Assembly (NCBI GenBank): GCA_032122625.1
Contig: JAQBGG010000123.1
Location: forward strand, 1 to 64,000
Direction of reading: 5' to 3'
Source of the DNA: CAXMST01 sp032122625
GTDB taxonomy: Bacteria > Actinomycetota > Thermoleophilia > Solirubrobacterales > 70-9
Length of the DNA stretch: 64,000 bases
This document shows, piece by piece, positions 34,319 through 42,636 of this stretch. Both the position numbers and the translations under genes were made by a program. Numbering within the stretch: position 1 is the first letter of the stretch; each line of letters begins with the position of its first letter. The notes beneath the pieces were generated by a model, which was given only the letters and a program-made list of their open reading frames with translations, had not been told where the DNA came from and searched no databases.

Positions 34319-35466
34319 AGGACGTCGAGCAACTACTCGACGGCAAGTCGATCTGCATCTGCGCGGGCTCGGGCGGGGTCGGCAAGACCACCACATCGGC
34401 CGCGATCGCCGCCGGAATGGCGGCGCGCGGGAAGCGGGTCGCGGTATTGACGATCGACCCCGCGAAGCGGCTCGCCGACTCGCTCGGCTTGACGGAGCTC
34501 GGAAACACCGAGCGGCAGGTCGACCCGGCTCTGTTCAGCGAGGCCGGCGTCGACCCGGGCGGCGGCGAGCTCTGGGCGATGATGCTCGACGCGAAGGCCA
34601 CCTTCGACGAGGTCGTCAGCAAGCACTCACCCGATGAGGAGGCCAGGGACCGGATCCTCGAGAACCGGATCTACAGGCAGATCTCGAACGCGCTGGCCGG
34701 CTCACAGGAGTACATGGCGATGGAGAAGCTGTTCGAGATCCACCAGGAGGAGCGCTACGACCTGCTCGTGCTCGACACGCCGCCGAGCCGCAACGCTCTC
34801 GACTTCCTCGATGCGCCGCGGAGGCTGACCCAGTTCATCGAGGGTCGCTCGCTGCAGCTGTTCATCAGGCCGAGCGGTTTCGGGATGCGCGTGCTGGGTC
34901 GCGGCACCTCAGTCATCTTCTCTGTCCTGAAGCGGGTCACGGGAATGGATCTGATCGAGGATCTGTCTGAGTTCTTCACCGCGATGAGCGGCATGGTGGC
35001 CGGGTTCCGGGAGCGCGCCCAGCGCGTAAACGAGCTGCTCGCCGACCGGCAGACCTCGTTTCTGGTCGTCTGTGGCCCCGCCGGCGAGCCGATCAACGAA
35101 GCCGTCTACTTCCACCGAAAGCTCGTCGAGGCGAAGCTGCCGTTCGGGGGCGTGATCGTCAACAAGGTCCACGCCGAGGGGCGCGGTTCGGATGTCGACG
35201 AGGGGCTGGCCGAGGCGCTCACGGAGCTGATCGGCGACGCTGACCTGGCGGAGCGGGTCCGCTCGAACTTCGACGACTACCGGGCGCTGGCGGCGCGTGA
35301 CTCCCAGAACATCGCCAAGCTCAAACGCGAGCTCCGGGGCTCAAGCGTGATCGAAGTCCCGTACCTGACCGAGGATGTGCACGACCTGGCAGGCCTGTTC
35401 GAGATCAACAGGAGCCTCTTCGCCGAGAACTCCCCGGATCTCAAGGCGACTGCTCTTTCGGCCTGA
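34315..35466 (+). CDS. ArsA/Get3-like ATPase, second of a Bag-type pair
   Basis: A 383-residue partner of the preceding ATPase. P-loop AGSGGVGKTTTSAAIAAGMA, A' segment VAVLTIDPAKRLADSLGLT and switch II LVLDTPPSRNALDFLD. In the P-loop the signature lysine of the Get3 family (GKGGVGKT) is replaced by Ser (GSGGVGKT), so this subunit may be catalytically different from its partner. The central region (residues 170-260) is helical and amphipathic, as expected for a substrate-binding helical subdomain. Overlaps the first gene by 4 bases. Converges with the 598-residue orphan, with 10 bases between the stops. Confidence 0.88.
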   Translation: MKDVEQLLDGKSICICAGSGGVGKTTTSAAIAAGMAARGKRVAVLTIDPAKRLADSLGLTELGNTERQVDPALFSEAGVDPGGGELWAMMLDAKATFDEVVSKHSPDEEARDRILENRIYRQISNALAGSQEYMAMEKLFEIHQEERYDLLVLDTPPSRNALDFLDAPRRLTQFIEGRSLQLFIRPSGFGMRVLGRGTSVIFSVLKRVTGMDLIEDLSEFFTAMSGMVAGFRERAQRVNELLADRQTSFLVVCGPAGEPINEAVYFHRKLVEAKLPFGGVIVNKVHAEGRGSDVDEGLAEALTELIGDADLAERVRSNFDDYRALAARDSQNIAKLKRELRGSSVIEVPYLTEDVHDLAGLFEINRSLFAENSPDLKATALSA

Positions 35467-35476
35467 GCCCGCCGGG

Positions 35477-37273
35477 TCAGCCAGCTTTGGCGGGGCGGCG
35501 GGGCTCGCCGCGGCCGACGGTCCAGTCGGTCTCGGTCCGCGGGAAGAGATACTGGACGCGCGCCTTGACTTCCTCCCGCTCCATCGGCGGCTTGGAGAGC
35601 TCTTCGATGTGATTGTCACGGTCGCGACGGGGGAAATCCATCGTCACCTTCGGGCCCTCATCGACCTCCTCGAGCCAGCCTGCCGGCTCGCTCACCGGCT
35701 CGGGCTCCGGCTCGACACGCTGGGTCGGCCCGGCGGCCGGCGTGGCCGTGGCGATCGGCCACGAAGCGGTCGCGGGGTCCTCCGCGACTTCCGACTCCGG
35801 AGCAACCGGGAGCTCGTCCTCGAGCACCTCGATCTCGGCCCGCAGCGATGCGCCCGCGTCGGACTTGACCGGCTCCCCCTCACCGTCGCGTGTGACGCGG
35901 ATCTCGGGCTCGGGATCAGCCTCGAAGCGCTCGAACGCCTCGGCCGACACGCGCTCGGCGTCATCCGGGTCAGTTCCCAGCTCCCACTCGCTTGTCGAGC
36001 CACGCGCAGCGGCGCCCTCGCCAATCGCAAGGCCGTCGGCCAGCAAGAGCTCATCGGCCGCCGATCGCAGGTCGCTGCCGAGCTCGCCGCTGAGCCCGCG
36101 ACGGAGGATCGCGCGCAGCAGCCGTTCGATCCCGGTCGAAACCTCCGAGGGCGAGGCAGGACCGGCGGACGCCGGCTCGCCGCTCCAGAGCTCACGCTCG
36201 AGGGCGATCGCCTGCTCGACGGTCCGTTTGATCTCCGTCCTCTGATCGCCGTCGGCGGCCAACGCGGCCGCCCGCATCGGCAGTCCAACCCCGGCCGGGC
36301 CCTCCCCTTCCAGCAAGAAACGGAGTCCGAGAAGGTGGTCGTTGAGCGCATCGACAGCGCCACGGCGATCGAGACCGCTCTCGAAGCGGAGCAGGGCGCG
36401 GCGCAGCCGCGAGACCCGCTTCGGATGGACCGATACGCTGCGGGCCAGGTCGCGGAGAGCGGGGATCTCGTCCTCGGTCAGCTTGTACCCACCAGTCCGG
36501 GGGCGACCGGCACCGGTAGCGATCCGCCGCCAGCGGTCGCCGGCAACCCGGACCCAACCGTGCGGGCCGAGGCCGACGCCACCACCCTTGTAGAGGCGCA
36601 GCGTGGTGACCACCCGCTCGAAAGTTGCTGCCACTCGTTCTCCGGCGCCGCTGAGACCACCGTCGGCGTCGAGCTCGATCCGGGCGCTGATCACGAAGGT
36701 CGGCTCCCACTCTCCGCCGCCGGCGCGCTCACTGCGAGCGGCCTCGGGAGGCACGTCGACCGTTTCGGCGCGGACGATGGCCGCACCCGGCAACTCGATC
36801 CGGGAGGTGGGCGCGGTGAAGCCGATCAGGGGCACGATCGCCTCGACCTCGCCGGCCTCCGGCTCGGCGCACTCCTCGACCTCGCCGAGGGCTGCGCTAA
36901 AGCGATCCTCGTCGATCTCGAAGTCGGAGCAGCCGTCCCAGAGGCGGGCCAGGAAGTAGGTGACGGCAAGCGTCGCCCGCTCGACCGCGTCAGCCGGAGG
37001 CGTGATCCCCGCCTCCTCGAGATAGGTCGCGGCCACGTCGCTGCGGCGCATCGTCTCCGTTGCCTCGCGGAAGGTCTCGAGCTCGCGCAACTCGGTCGCG
37101 TTGTCGCGAACGAACTTGGCGCTCAGCGGCCGGTACTGGCAAAAGGCGGACGACTCGTCCGACTCAGCGATCTCGTAGGGGATTTCCTGACCGCCATCGA
37201 CGATCTCGGCGAACACTGCCGATGCGTCCTTGGCCAGCTGCTTCAGTGTGTGTCTGAGGTGGAGGTCGCGCAC
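35477..37273 (-). CDS. orphan protein with possible degenerate HEPN-like region and acidic tail
   Basis: A 598-residue soluble protein that I do not recognise. Residues 1-130 are mostly helical. Residues 145-260 look like a beta-rich domain. Residues 285-395 (VSRLRRALLRFESGLDRRGA, then LPMRAAALAADGDQRTEIKR, ERELWSGE and GIERLLRAILRRGL) follow the layout of Apea-like HEPN domains. The Rx4-6H nuclease motif is absent; Ser or Gly stands where His is expected. Residues 420-560 are acidic and disordered, and the end is basic (PRRPAKAG). GTG start, weakly supported. Convergent with the Bag ATPase pair. The HEPN link is my inference from spacing and should be treated as tentative. Confidence 0.7.
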   Translation of the reverse strand: MRDLHLRHTLKQLAKDASAVFAEIVDGGQEIPYEIAESDESSAFCQYRPLSAKFVRDNATELRELETFREATETMRRSDVAATYLEEAGITPPADAVERATLAVTYFLARLWDGCSDFEIDEDRFSAALGEVEECAEPEAGEVEAIVPLIGFTAPTSRIELPGAAIVRAETVDVPPEAARSERAGGGEWEPTFVISARIELDADGGLSGAGERVAATFERVVTTLRLYKGGGVGLGPHGWVRVAGDRWRRIATGAGRPRTGGYKLTEDEIPALRDLARSVSVHPKRVSRLRRALLRFESGLDRRGAVDALNDHLLGLRFLLEGEGPAGVGLPMRAAALAADGDQRTEIKRTVEQAIALERELWSGEPASAGPASPSEVSTGIERLLRAILRRGLSGELGSDLRSAADELLLADGLAIGEGAAARGSTSEWELGTDPDDAERVSAEAFERFEADPEPEIRVTRDGEGEPVKSDAGASLRAEIEVLEDELPVAPESEVAEDPATASWPIATATPAAGPTQRVEPEPEPVSEPAGWLEEVDEGPKVTMDFPRRDRDNHIEELSKPPMEREEVKARVQYLFPRTETDWTVGRGEPRRPAKAG

Positions 37274-37368
37274 AAGAGCGGTCTTCGCCCGCCCCCGCCG
37301 CGGTCCTTGCCTTGCAACTTTCCTTGCGGTTTATGTGTCCGCCCCAGGCGGGCGCCGTCCCCAGCCGA

Positions 37369-37731
37369 TCAGGCCGAGGCGGCAACGCTCTCGCGTTCGG
37401 CGCCGGCGGGCGCCTCCTCGCAGAGCCAGCGCTTGCCGTACTCGCGCATGTCCTCAATCAAAGGCGCCAGGTCCCGGCCCTTTGGCGTCAGCGCGTACTC
37501 GACCCTGGGCGGAACTTCCGGGTAGGTGCGGCGCTCGACGACGCCCTTTTCCTCCAGCGCTCGCAGGCGCAGGGAGAGCGTCCGGGGGCTGATGCCCTCA
37601 AGCGAGCGTTCGAGTTCACAGAAGCGCTGGCTGCCCGCAGCAAGGTCGCGAATCACAAGCAGCGTCCACTTGCCTGAGACGATCTCGGCGCAGGCGCAGA
37701 CGGGGCAGTTGTCGCTCTCGGTCGTGCTCAT
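37369..37731 (-). CDS. HxlR-family transcriptional regulator
   Basis: A 120-residue winged-helix protein of the HxlR type: CPVCACAEIVSGKWTLLVIR, RFCELERSLEGISPRTLSLR, and wing RRTYPEVPPRVEYALTPKGR. Cys in the CPVCAC segment could sense thiol or electrophile stress, as in YodB/HypR relatives. The start is ATG at 37731, with GAGGT upstream; longer ATG starts exist at 37758 and 37797. An inverted repeat TACTT-N9-AAGTA at 37797-37815 overlaps its likely promoter, so autoregulation is probable. The regulated target is not obvious; the adjacent orphan and pilT genes lie on the same strand. Confidence 0.9.
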   Translation of the reverse strand: MSTTESDNCPVCACAEIVSGKWTLLVIRDLAAGSQRFCELERSLEGISPRTLSLRLRALEEKGVVERRTYPEVPPRVEYALTPKGRDLAPLIEDMREYGKRWLCEEAPAGAERESVAASA

Positions 37732-37796
37732 GCTCTGACCTCGGGCCCGATAACCCATCGCTGGGCCCAAACCCGCTGTACGAACAAGATAGCGCA

Positions 37797-37815
37797 TACT
37801 TTACGAAATGAAGTA
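37797..37815. promoter_or_regulatory. likely HxlR operator
   Basis: Inverted repeat TACTT-N9-AAGTA in an AT-rich island that is unlike the surrounding GC-rich DNA. A leftward -10 box TATCTT (rc of 37783-37788) lies 8 bases closer to hxlR, so the operator covers the -35 region. HxlR-family sites are commonly TACT/AGTA-type palindromes. There are 66 bases between it and the hxlR ATG at 37731. Confidence 0.6.
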
Positions 37816-37864
37816 ACGGAAAGCGGGGGCGACGCGAGGGACCGCCGAAAAGGTCTTGACTGAC

Positions 37865-39607
37865 CTAGGAGCGGTCGAATCGCTCCGGGCGGAACTCGGC
37901 CAGGCGATCCTCATCGTCCCGCCGTGGCGGTGCCGGCCGCGGCGGTGCCGGCAGTGGCGTCGGTTCGGGCGGTGCCGGTGGCGCCGGTTCGGGCGGTGCC
38001 GGTGGCGTCGCCTGGGGTGGTGCCGGCAGTGGCGTCGCCTGGGGCGGTGCCGGTGGCTCTGATGGAGTTGTCGCGCTGCCGGAGTCGCCCCAGACCTCGT
38101 TGAAGTCCGCGCTGCCGAGCCCGTTCTGTCGACCGTGGCCCGGCTCCCCCTGACCGTGCTCGGTGTCCTCCCCCGACGACGCTGACCCGGTCTCCCTGGT
38201 CGCCGCAGCGGCCGGAGTTGCCGGCTCGGGTCGTTGATCCGGCTCCACAGGTTGATCGGCCTCGACAGGTTGATCGGGCTCGGCGACCGGACGGGTCGGA
38301 GTCAGTGAGCGGCCGTAGTCATATTCCGGAGTGCCGTTCGGGGCCGGGTCGGCGGGGGCCTCGGCCGGATCCCCGTTCGGAGCGAGCGGGGCGGGCTCGG
38401 GTGCCGCTGCCGGAGGGGTCGCCCCCAGTGGCGCTCCGGTGGCCGCGAGGGCACCATCGTCGACGCCGGTCCCGCCGCCGGTCTCGGCGCCGGTCTCGGC
38501 GCCGGACATCTGGCTCAGATCGCTGGCCTGCCTGCCCGAAGAGGCGAGCATCAGCTTGAAGTCGTGTGGACTCGAGGCGTAATCCATCGCCGTCGATTCG
38601 AGGACTCGCCCCTCGGCCACGTGCTTGAGCAACGACTGATCGAAGGTCTGCATCCCGTAGTAGTCGCCCTCGGCGATCACCTGGCTGATCTTGCCGGTCT
38701 CCAGCGGGTTCATGATCAGATCCTGGACGCGGCCGGTCACGACCATGATCTCGCTCGCGGCAACGCGCCCGTTGCCGTCCACGGTCGGTACCAACCGCTG
38801 GGAAACTGCGCCCTTGAGCGTCCCGGCGAGCATCACCCGTGCCTGCTGCTGCAGGTGCGGCGGGAAGAAATCGATGATCCGGTTGATCGTCTCGGTGGCG
38901 TCCAGTGTGTGCAGGGTCGAGAGCACGAGGTGGCCGGTCTCGGCCGCGCTGAGGGCCGTGCGGACCGTCTCCTCGTCGCGCATCTCACCGACGAGGATCA
39001 CATCAGGGTCCTGACGCAGTACCCGCCTCATCGCCCGGCTGAAGCTCTTCGTGTCGGCGCCGACCTCTCGCTGGTTGATGATCGAGCGCTTGTCTCGATG
39101 CAGGTACTCGATCGGATCCTCGAGGGTGATGATGTGATGCGAGTAGGTGCTGTTGATGTGGTCGACCATCGCCGCCAGCGTCGTCGACTTACCCGAGCCG
39201 GTGGTACCGGTGAGGAGGATGATTCCGCGCTGTTCGTCAGCGAGCTTGCGGATCACCGGGGGCAGGCCGAGGTCCTCGATCGTGCGTACGGAAAAGGGGA
39301 TCGCTCGGCAGACGATCGAGACCGAGCCGCGCTGCCGGAAGGCGTTGACGCGGAAGCGCGCGACGTCCTCCAGCTGGTACGAGAAATCTGCCTCGCCGTC
39401 CTCGGCGAACTCGTCCCGGGTCCGATCGTCATCCATCAGCTTGCCCAGCGCCGCCTCAGTGTCCTCCGGCTTCAACGAGTCCTCGTCCTCGAGCGGCGTC
39501 AGCTCACCGTGGATTCGTGCCGTCGGCGGGGAGCCGACCTTGAGGTGCAGGTCGGAGCCCTCGCGCTTGACCACGTAACGCAGGCATTCATCAATCTCAA
39601 AGGACAT
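37865..39607 (-). CDS. pilT: PilT-like retraction ATPase with long proline-rich C-terminal tail
   Basis: A 580-residue protein. Residues 1-350 are a complete PilT secretion ATPase: Walker A LLTGTTGSGKSTTLAAMVDH, Asp-box ITLEDPIEYLHRDKRSIINQ, Walker B DPDVILVGEMRDEETV and His-box AAETGHLVLSTLHT. Residues 360-580 are low-complexity Pro/Ala/Glu with repeats such as PAPPQATP and end in a charged RRDDEDRLAEFRPERF. Normal PilT is about 345 residues, so the tail is an addition. PilT powers pilus retraction, but no pilB, pilC, pilM-Q or pilin gene is in the window. TATAGC lies 5 bases before the ATG. Confidence 0.9.
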   Translation of the reverse strand: MSFEIDECLRYVVKREGSDLHLKVGSPPTARIHGELTPLEDEDSLKPEDTEAALGKLMDDDRTRDEFAEDGEADFSYQLEDVARFRVNAFRQRGSVSIVCRAIPFSVRTIEDLGLPPVIRKLADEQRGIILLTGTTGSGKSTTLAAMVDHINSTYSHHIITLEDPIEYLHRDKRSIINQREVGADTKSFSRAMRRVLRQDPDVILVGEMRDEETVRTALSAAETGHLVLSTLHTLDATETINRIIDFFPPHLQQQARVMLAGTLKGAVSQRLVPTVDGNGRVAASEIMVVTGRVQDLIMNPLETGKISQVIAEGDYYGMQTFDQSLLKHVAEGRVLESTAMDYASSPHDFKLMLASSGRQASDLSQMSGAETGAETGGGTGVDDGALAATGAPLGATPPAAAPEPAPLAPNGDPAEAPADPAPNGTPEYDYGRSLTPTRPVAEPDQPVEADQPVEPDQRPEPATPAAAATRETGSASSGEDTEHGQGEPGHGRQNGLGSADFNEVWGDSGSATTPSEPPAPPQATPLPAPPQATPPAPPEPAPPAPPEPTPLPAPPRPAPPRRDDEDRLAEFRPERFDRS

Positions 39608-39664
39608 CGTCAGCTATATCGGCGGCTAAGAGGATCGCTTGAGCGCCGTCCACGAGTTGGACCT

Positions 39665-41203
39665 CTACTCGCAATAGCCGCCAGCGGTGAGCGGATCACG
39701 ACCGGCGATCCCGCTGCACGCCCGCAGCCGATCGAGCCGCTGCCGCAGTCCGAGTTGCTCCGCCCCTGCGGAACCTCCCGGCGGCGGGATCAGGTTCTCC
39801 AATTCGAAGGGGTCAGCGGCGAGATCGTAGTGCTCGTAGATGAGACCGTCCACGCACCGACGCGTCTGCGGGTCCGGGATCGAGGTGCTCTCAATCAGAA
39901 CCTGCTCGGAGGTGCGGATGGCCTGAAAGGCGCAGGCGAAGCTCCTCGGCTCGCGGCTGGTATCCCCCATCTCAACCAGTACGGCGCGGCCATCCAGGGC
40001 ACTCGTATCCCCGCGCATCGCGGGCAGCAGTGAGTGGCCGTCCAGCGCTCGGCAGCGCTGGGCCCGGCAGGGCTCGGCGCCGGCGAGGTCGAGGATCGTG
40101 GCCGGAATGTCGATCTCGGCCGCTTGAGCGTCGACCGTGGGCGCGAACGGCCGTAGGTTCTTCGGCGGCCTGATCAGCAGCGGGGTGCGGATCGCCTCCT
40201 CCCAGGGCCGGGACTTGCCGTCGCGGATCCGGTGCTGACCGAAGAAGTAGCCGTTGTCGGTGAGAAATACGAAGGCCGTGTTCTTTAGCTCGCCCGCCAG
40301 CTGGAACTGCTGGAAGACCCGGTTGATCCCCCGGTCCACTCCGGCAAGCGACTCCAGGGTGCATCGATAACGGCGATCGAGCGAGGCGAGCTGCTCGGCG
40401 TCGAGCAGCGGCACCTGGGCAAACGCGGGCTTGTCGGAGAGGTCCTCCTCGTTGAACGACGGAACCCGCGGGGCACCGCCGGCGAGGATCGTGCGGCGAT
40501 CTTTGGTTGAGGGCTCGGGCGCGCCGATGCAGCGGCTGACGCTGACGCCGTCGCTGTAGCGGGGGCCGACGTGCGGCGCGTAGTAGTCGAGTTGCACGAA
40601 CAGCGGGCGGCGCCGGCCGACGTGCTCTGCGACCCATCTCGAGGTTGCCTTCGTCATCACCGGGGTCAGGTGGTCCTTAGGCCTGTCGCCCTTGAAGATC
40701 GTCCGCCCGTCGTCGGCGAGCTTGTAGTCGTAGTAGCGCCGCCGGTTGAGCTGGGTCAGCCACCGCCCCCATCCGGGAGCCGGCTTCGATCGCCGCACGG
40801 TCTCATAGCCGTGCAGCCACTTGCCGAAGTGAGCGGTTCGATAGCCGGCCTGCCGCAGCCACACCGGCAGCACGTTCCGCGGGTCGCGCAGCGCCGGGTA
40901 GCCGGGGTTATTGGTCAGCACCCCGTGATTGTGGGCGTACTGACCGGTCAGCAGCGTCGAACGCGAGGGGCAGCAGAGCGGCACGTTGACGACGGCGTCG
41001 GAGAAGCTCGTACCCCGATCGACGAGGCGCTGGAAGGTTTGCGGCATGTACTGCCGCTGAAAGCTCGTCAGCGGCTGATCGTCGGTGGTTATGAGGACGA
41101 TATTCGGCGGCGGATCCGACTTGGCGATCGCCCCGGCGGGCATCGCCGCAAAGAGACCCGCCACGCAGATCCCCATCGCTGTCTTGACGAACGCCCCGCG
41201 CAC
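39665..41203 (-). CDS. secreted sulfatase
   Basis: A 512-residue type I sulfatase. The GTG at 41203 begins a clean signal peptide (RGAFVKTAMGICVAGLFAAM, cut near AGAIA-KS); a GTG at 41239 is an alternative start. The formylglycine site is VPLCCPSRSTLLTGQYAHNHG read as C-x-P-S-R, with metal ligands IVLITTDDQ at the N-terminus and FLTDNGYFFGQH. It would hydrolyse a sulfate ester outside the cell, with no hint of substrate. The Cys must be oxidised by a formylglycine-generating enzyme; the only FGE-fold protein in the window is EgtB. TAGCCT lies 10 bases before the chosen start. Confidence 0.88.
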   Translation of the reverse strand: MRGAFVKTAMGICVAGLFAAMPAGAIAKSDPPPNIVLITTDDQPLTSFQRQYMPQTFQRLVDRGTSFSDAVVNVPLCCPSRSTLLTGQYAHNHGVLTNNPGYPALRDPRNVLPVWLRQAGYRTAHFGKWLHGYETVRRSKPAPGWGRWLTQLNRRRYYDYKLADDGRTIFKGDRPKDHLTPVMTKATSRWVAEHVGRRRPLFVQLDYYAPHVGPRYSDGVSVSRCIGAPEPSTKDRRTILAGGAPRVPSFNEEDLSDKPAFAQVPLLDAEQLASLDRRYRCTLESLAGVDRGINRVFQQFQLAGELKNTAFVFLTDNGYFFGQHRIRDGKSRPWEEAIRTPLLIRPPKNLRPFAPTVDAQAAEIDIPATILDLAGAEPCRAQRCRALDGHSLLPAMRGDTSALDGRAVLVEMGDTSREPRSFACAFQAIRTSEQVLIESTSIPDPQTRRCVDGLIYEHYDLAADPFELENLIPPPGGSAGAEQLGLRQRLDRLRACSGIAGRDPLTAGGYCE

Positions 41204-41353
41204 CGCCCCAGGGAGGCTAACGAGCGACCCGGTGAGCACCGCAAAGGCCGGTCCCTGACGAGCCTCCGGTCGTCGTGGTCAAGGACGCACAAGGCGAAGC
41301 GTGCGCCAAGCACGCGAGCCGCGGCGGACGCCGGCCGCGGCGCCCGGAGGCCG

Positions 41354-42451
41354 TCAGGCGACCTCTCGCAGCTTCTGTGCCTCCGCGAGGGTCTGCAGCT
41401 TCTTCAGGCTCTGGTTCTCGATCTGGCGGATACGCTCGCGGGTGACGTTGAACGTGCGTCCCACCTCGTCGAGCGTCCGCGGGTGTTCGCCGCCGAGGCC
41501 ATAGCGAAGCTCGAGCACACGCCGCTCGCGGTAGGAGAGGTTCTCCAGCGCCTCGCGCAGCGCCTCCTTGGTGAGCAGGTCGGCGGCCCGGTCGAACGGG
41601 GACTCTGCCTTCTCGTCGGCGATGAACTGACCGAACTCGGACTCCTCCTCATCGCCGACGGGCTTCTCGAGCGAAACGGGGGCCTGGGCGGAGCGCTTGA
41701 TCGAGTCGACCTCGTCGGGCTCGATCCCGGTGACTTCGGCAATCTCCCCGGGGGTCGGCTCGCGACCAAGCTCGGTCACGAGCTTGCGCTCGGCGCGCCC
41801 GATCTTGTTCAGCTTCTCGACGACGTGCACGGGGATACGGATCGTCCGCGCCTTGTCGGCGAGCGCGCGAGCGATTGCCTGGCGGATCCACCAGGTGGCG
41901 TAGGTCGAGAACTTGAAGCCCTTGCGGTAGTCGAACTTTTCAGCCGCGCGGACGAGGCCCAGCGTGCCCTCCTGAATCAGGTCGAGGAACGGCAGGCCCT
42001 GGTTGCGGTAGTTCTTTGCGATCGAGACGACGAGCCGCAGGTTGGACTCGACCATCTTCTCCTTGGCGGCGAGATCACCGCGCTCGATCCGCTTCGCGAG
42101 CTCGACCTCTTCGGCAGCTGTCAGTAGGCGAACCTTGCCGATGTCCTTGAGGAACAGCTGCAGGCTGTCGGTGGTCATATCCGGCTTCAGATCGATGGTC
42201 GTCTTGGCCCGACGCTTGCCGCGCTTGCCGTCGTCCCGCTCGGGCTGTGAGGCCTGGGCGGGGTCAACGTCCTCGACCAGCTCGATGCCCGAGCGTTCAA
42301 GGTGGCCGTAGAGCTCCTCGATATCGCCCTCGTCGACGTCCACCTCAGCGACCGCGGACGCGATCTCGCCGAACGTGAGCACGCCGACCTGCTGCCCCTT
42401 CGTCAGAAGGTTCTTTACCTCTTCAAGTTCCTGAAGCTCAGCTACAAGCAT
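41354..42451 (-). CDS. rpoD: primary RNA polymerase sigma factor (RpoD/SigA)
   Basis: A 365-residue group 1 sigma factor. Region 1.1 at the N-terminus (VLTFGEIASAVAEVDVDEGD and on), region 1.2 DSLQLFLKDIGKVRLLTAAE, region 2 KFSTYATWWIRQAIARALAD, region 3 PTPGEIAEVTGIEPDEV, and region 4.2 RTLDEVGRTFNVTRERIRQI. It recognises the -35/-10 promoters of housekeeping genes, including the many TANNNT boxes seen here. Transcribed from a near-consensus promoter about 200 bases upstream (42658-42686). A 64-codon upstream frame ends 10 bases inside the rpoD start region. GGAGCG 12 bases before the ATG is a weak ribosome site. Confidence 0.95.
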   Translation of the reverse strand: MLVAELQELEEVKNLLTKGQQVGVLTFGEIASAVAEVDVDEGDIEELYGHLERSGIELVEDVDPAQASQPERDDGKRGKRRAKTTIDLKPDMTTDSLQLFLKDIGKVRLLTAAEEVELAKRIERGDLAAKEKMVESNLRLVVSIAKNYRNQGLPFLDLIQEGTLGLVRAAEKFDYRKGFKFSTYATWWIRQAIARALADKARTIRIPVHVVEKLNKIGRAERKLVTELGREPTPGEIAEVTGIEPDEVDSIKRSAQAPVSLEKPVGDEEESEFGQFIADEKAESPFDRAADLLTKEALREALENLSYRERRVLELRYGLGGEHPRTLDEVGRTFNVTRERIRQIENQSLKKLQTLAEAQKLREVA

Positions 42452-42636
42452 TCGCGTCTTCGCGCTCCGTTCTGATGGTCGGTTGGTCGTGGCCCGGCCT
42501 TGCCCCGGGCGGCCCTGGCACTGCTGTCGGCAATAGCGTTATCGGGCGGGGCGACACTGAAGTTGAGGCCTTGGCGCCAAAAGAGCGGATCCGACCGATC
42601 CGCCCGCTTCGCATTCGCTCTTGTATCAGTCCGCAT
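42442..42636 (-). CDS. possible 64-residue leader peptide upstream of rpoD
   Basis: An ATG-started frame lies entirely within the rpoD leader and ends at a TAG located inside the first codons of rpoD (its stop overlaps the rpoD Leu-Val codons). The product would be basic and low-complexity. The ATG is about 15 bases from the predicted transcription start. There is no ribosome site and codon bias is weak, so it may be chance; if translated, it could couple to rpoD initiation. Confidence 0.25.
   Translation of the reverse strand: MRTDTRANAKRADRSDPLFWRQGLNFSVAPPDNAIADSSARAARGKAGPRPTDHQNGARRRECL

Noticed and set aside
35375..37525. 716-codon rightward open frame across the 598-residue gene
   Set aside because: Antisense shadow. 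The leftward frame has domain structure and normal codon bias; the rightward one does not.
40571..42127. 518-codon rightward frame spanning sulfatase and rpoD
   Set aside because: It crosses two conserved leftward genes and has no recognisable protein features.
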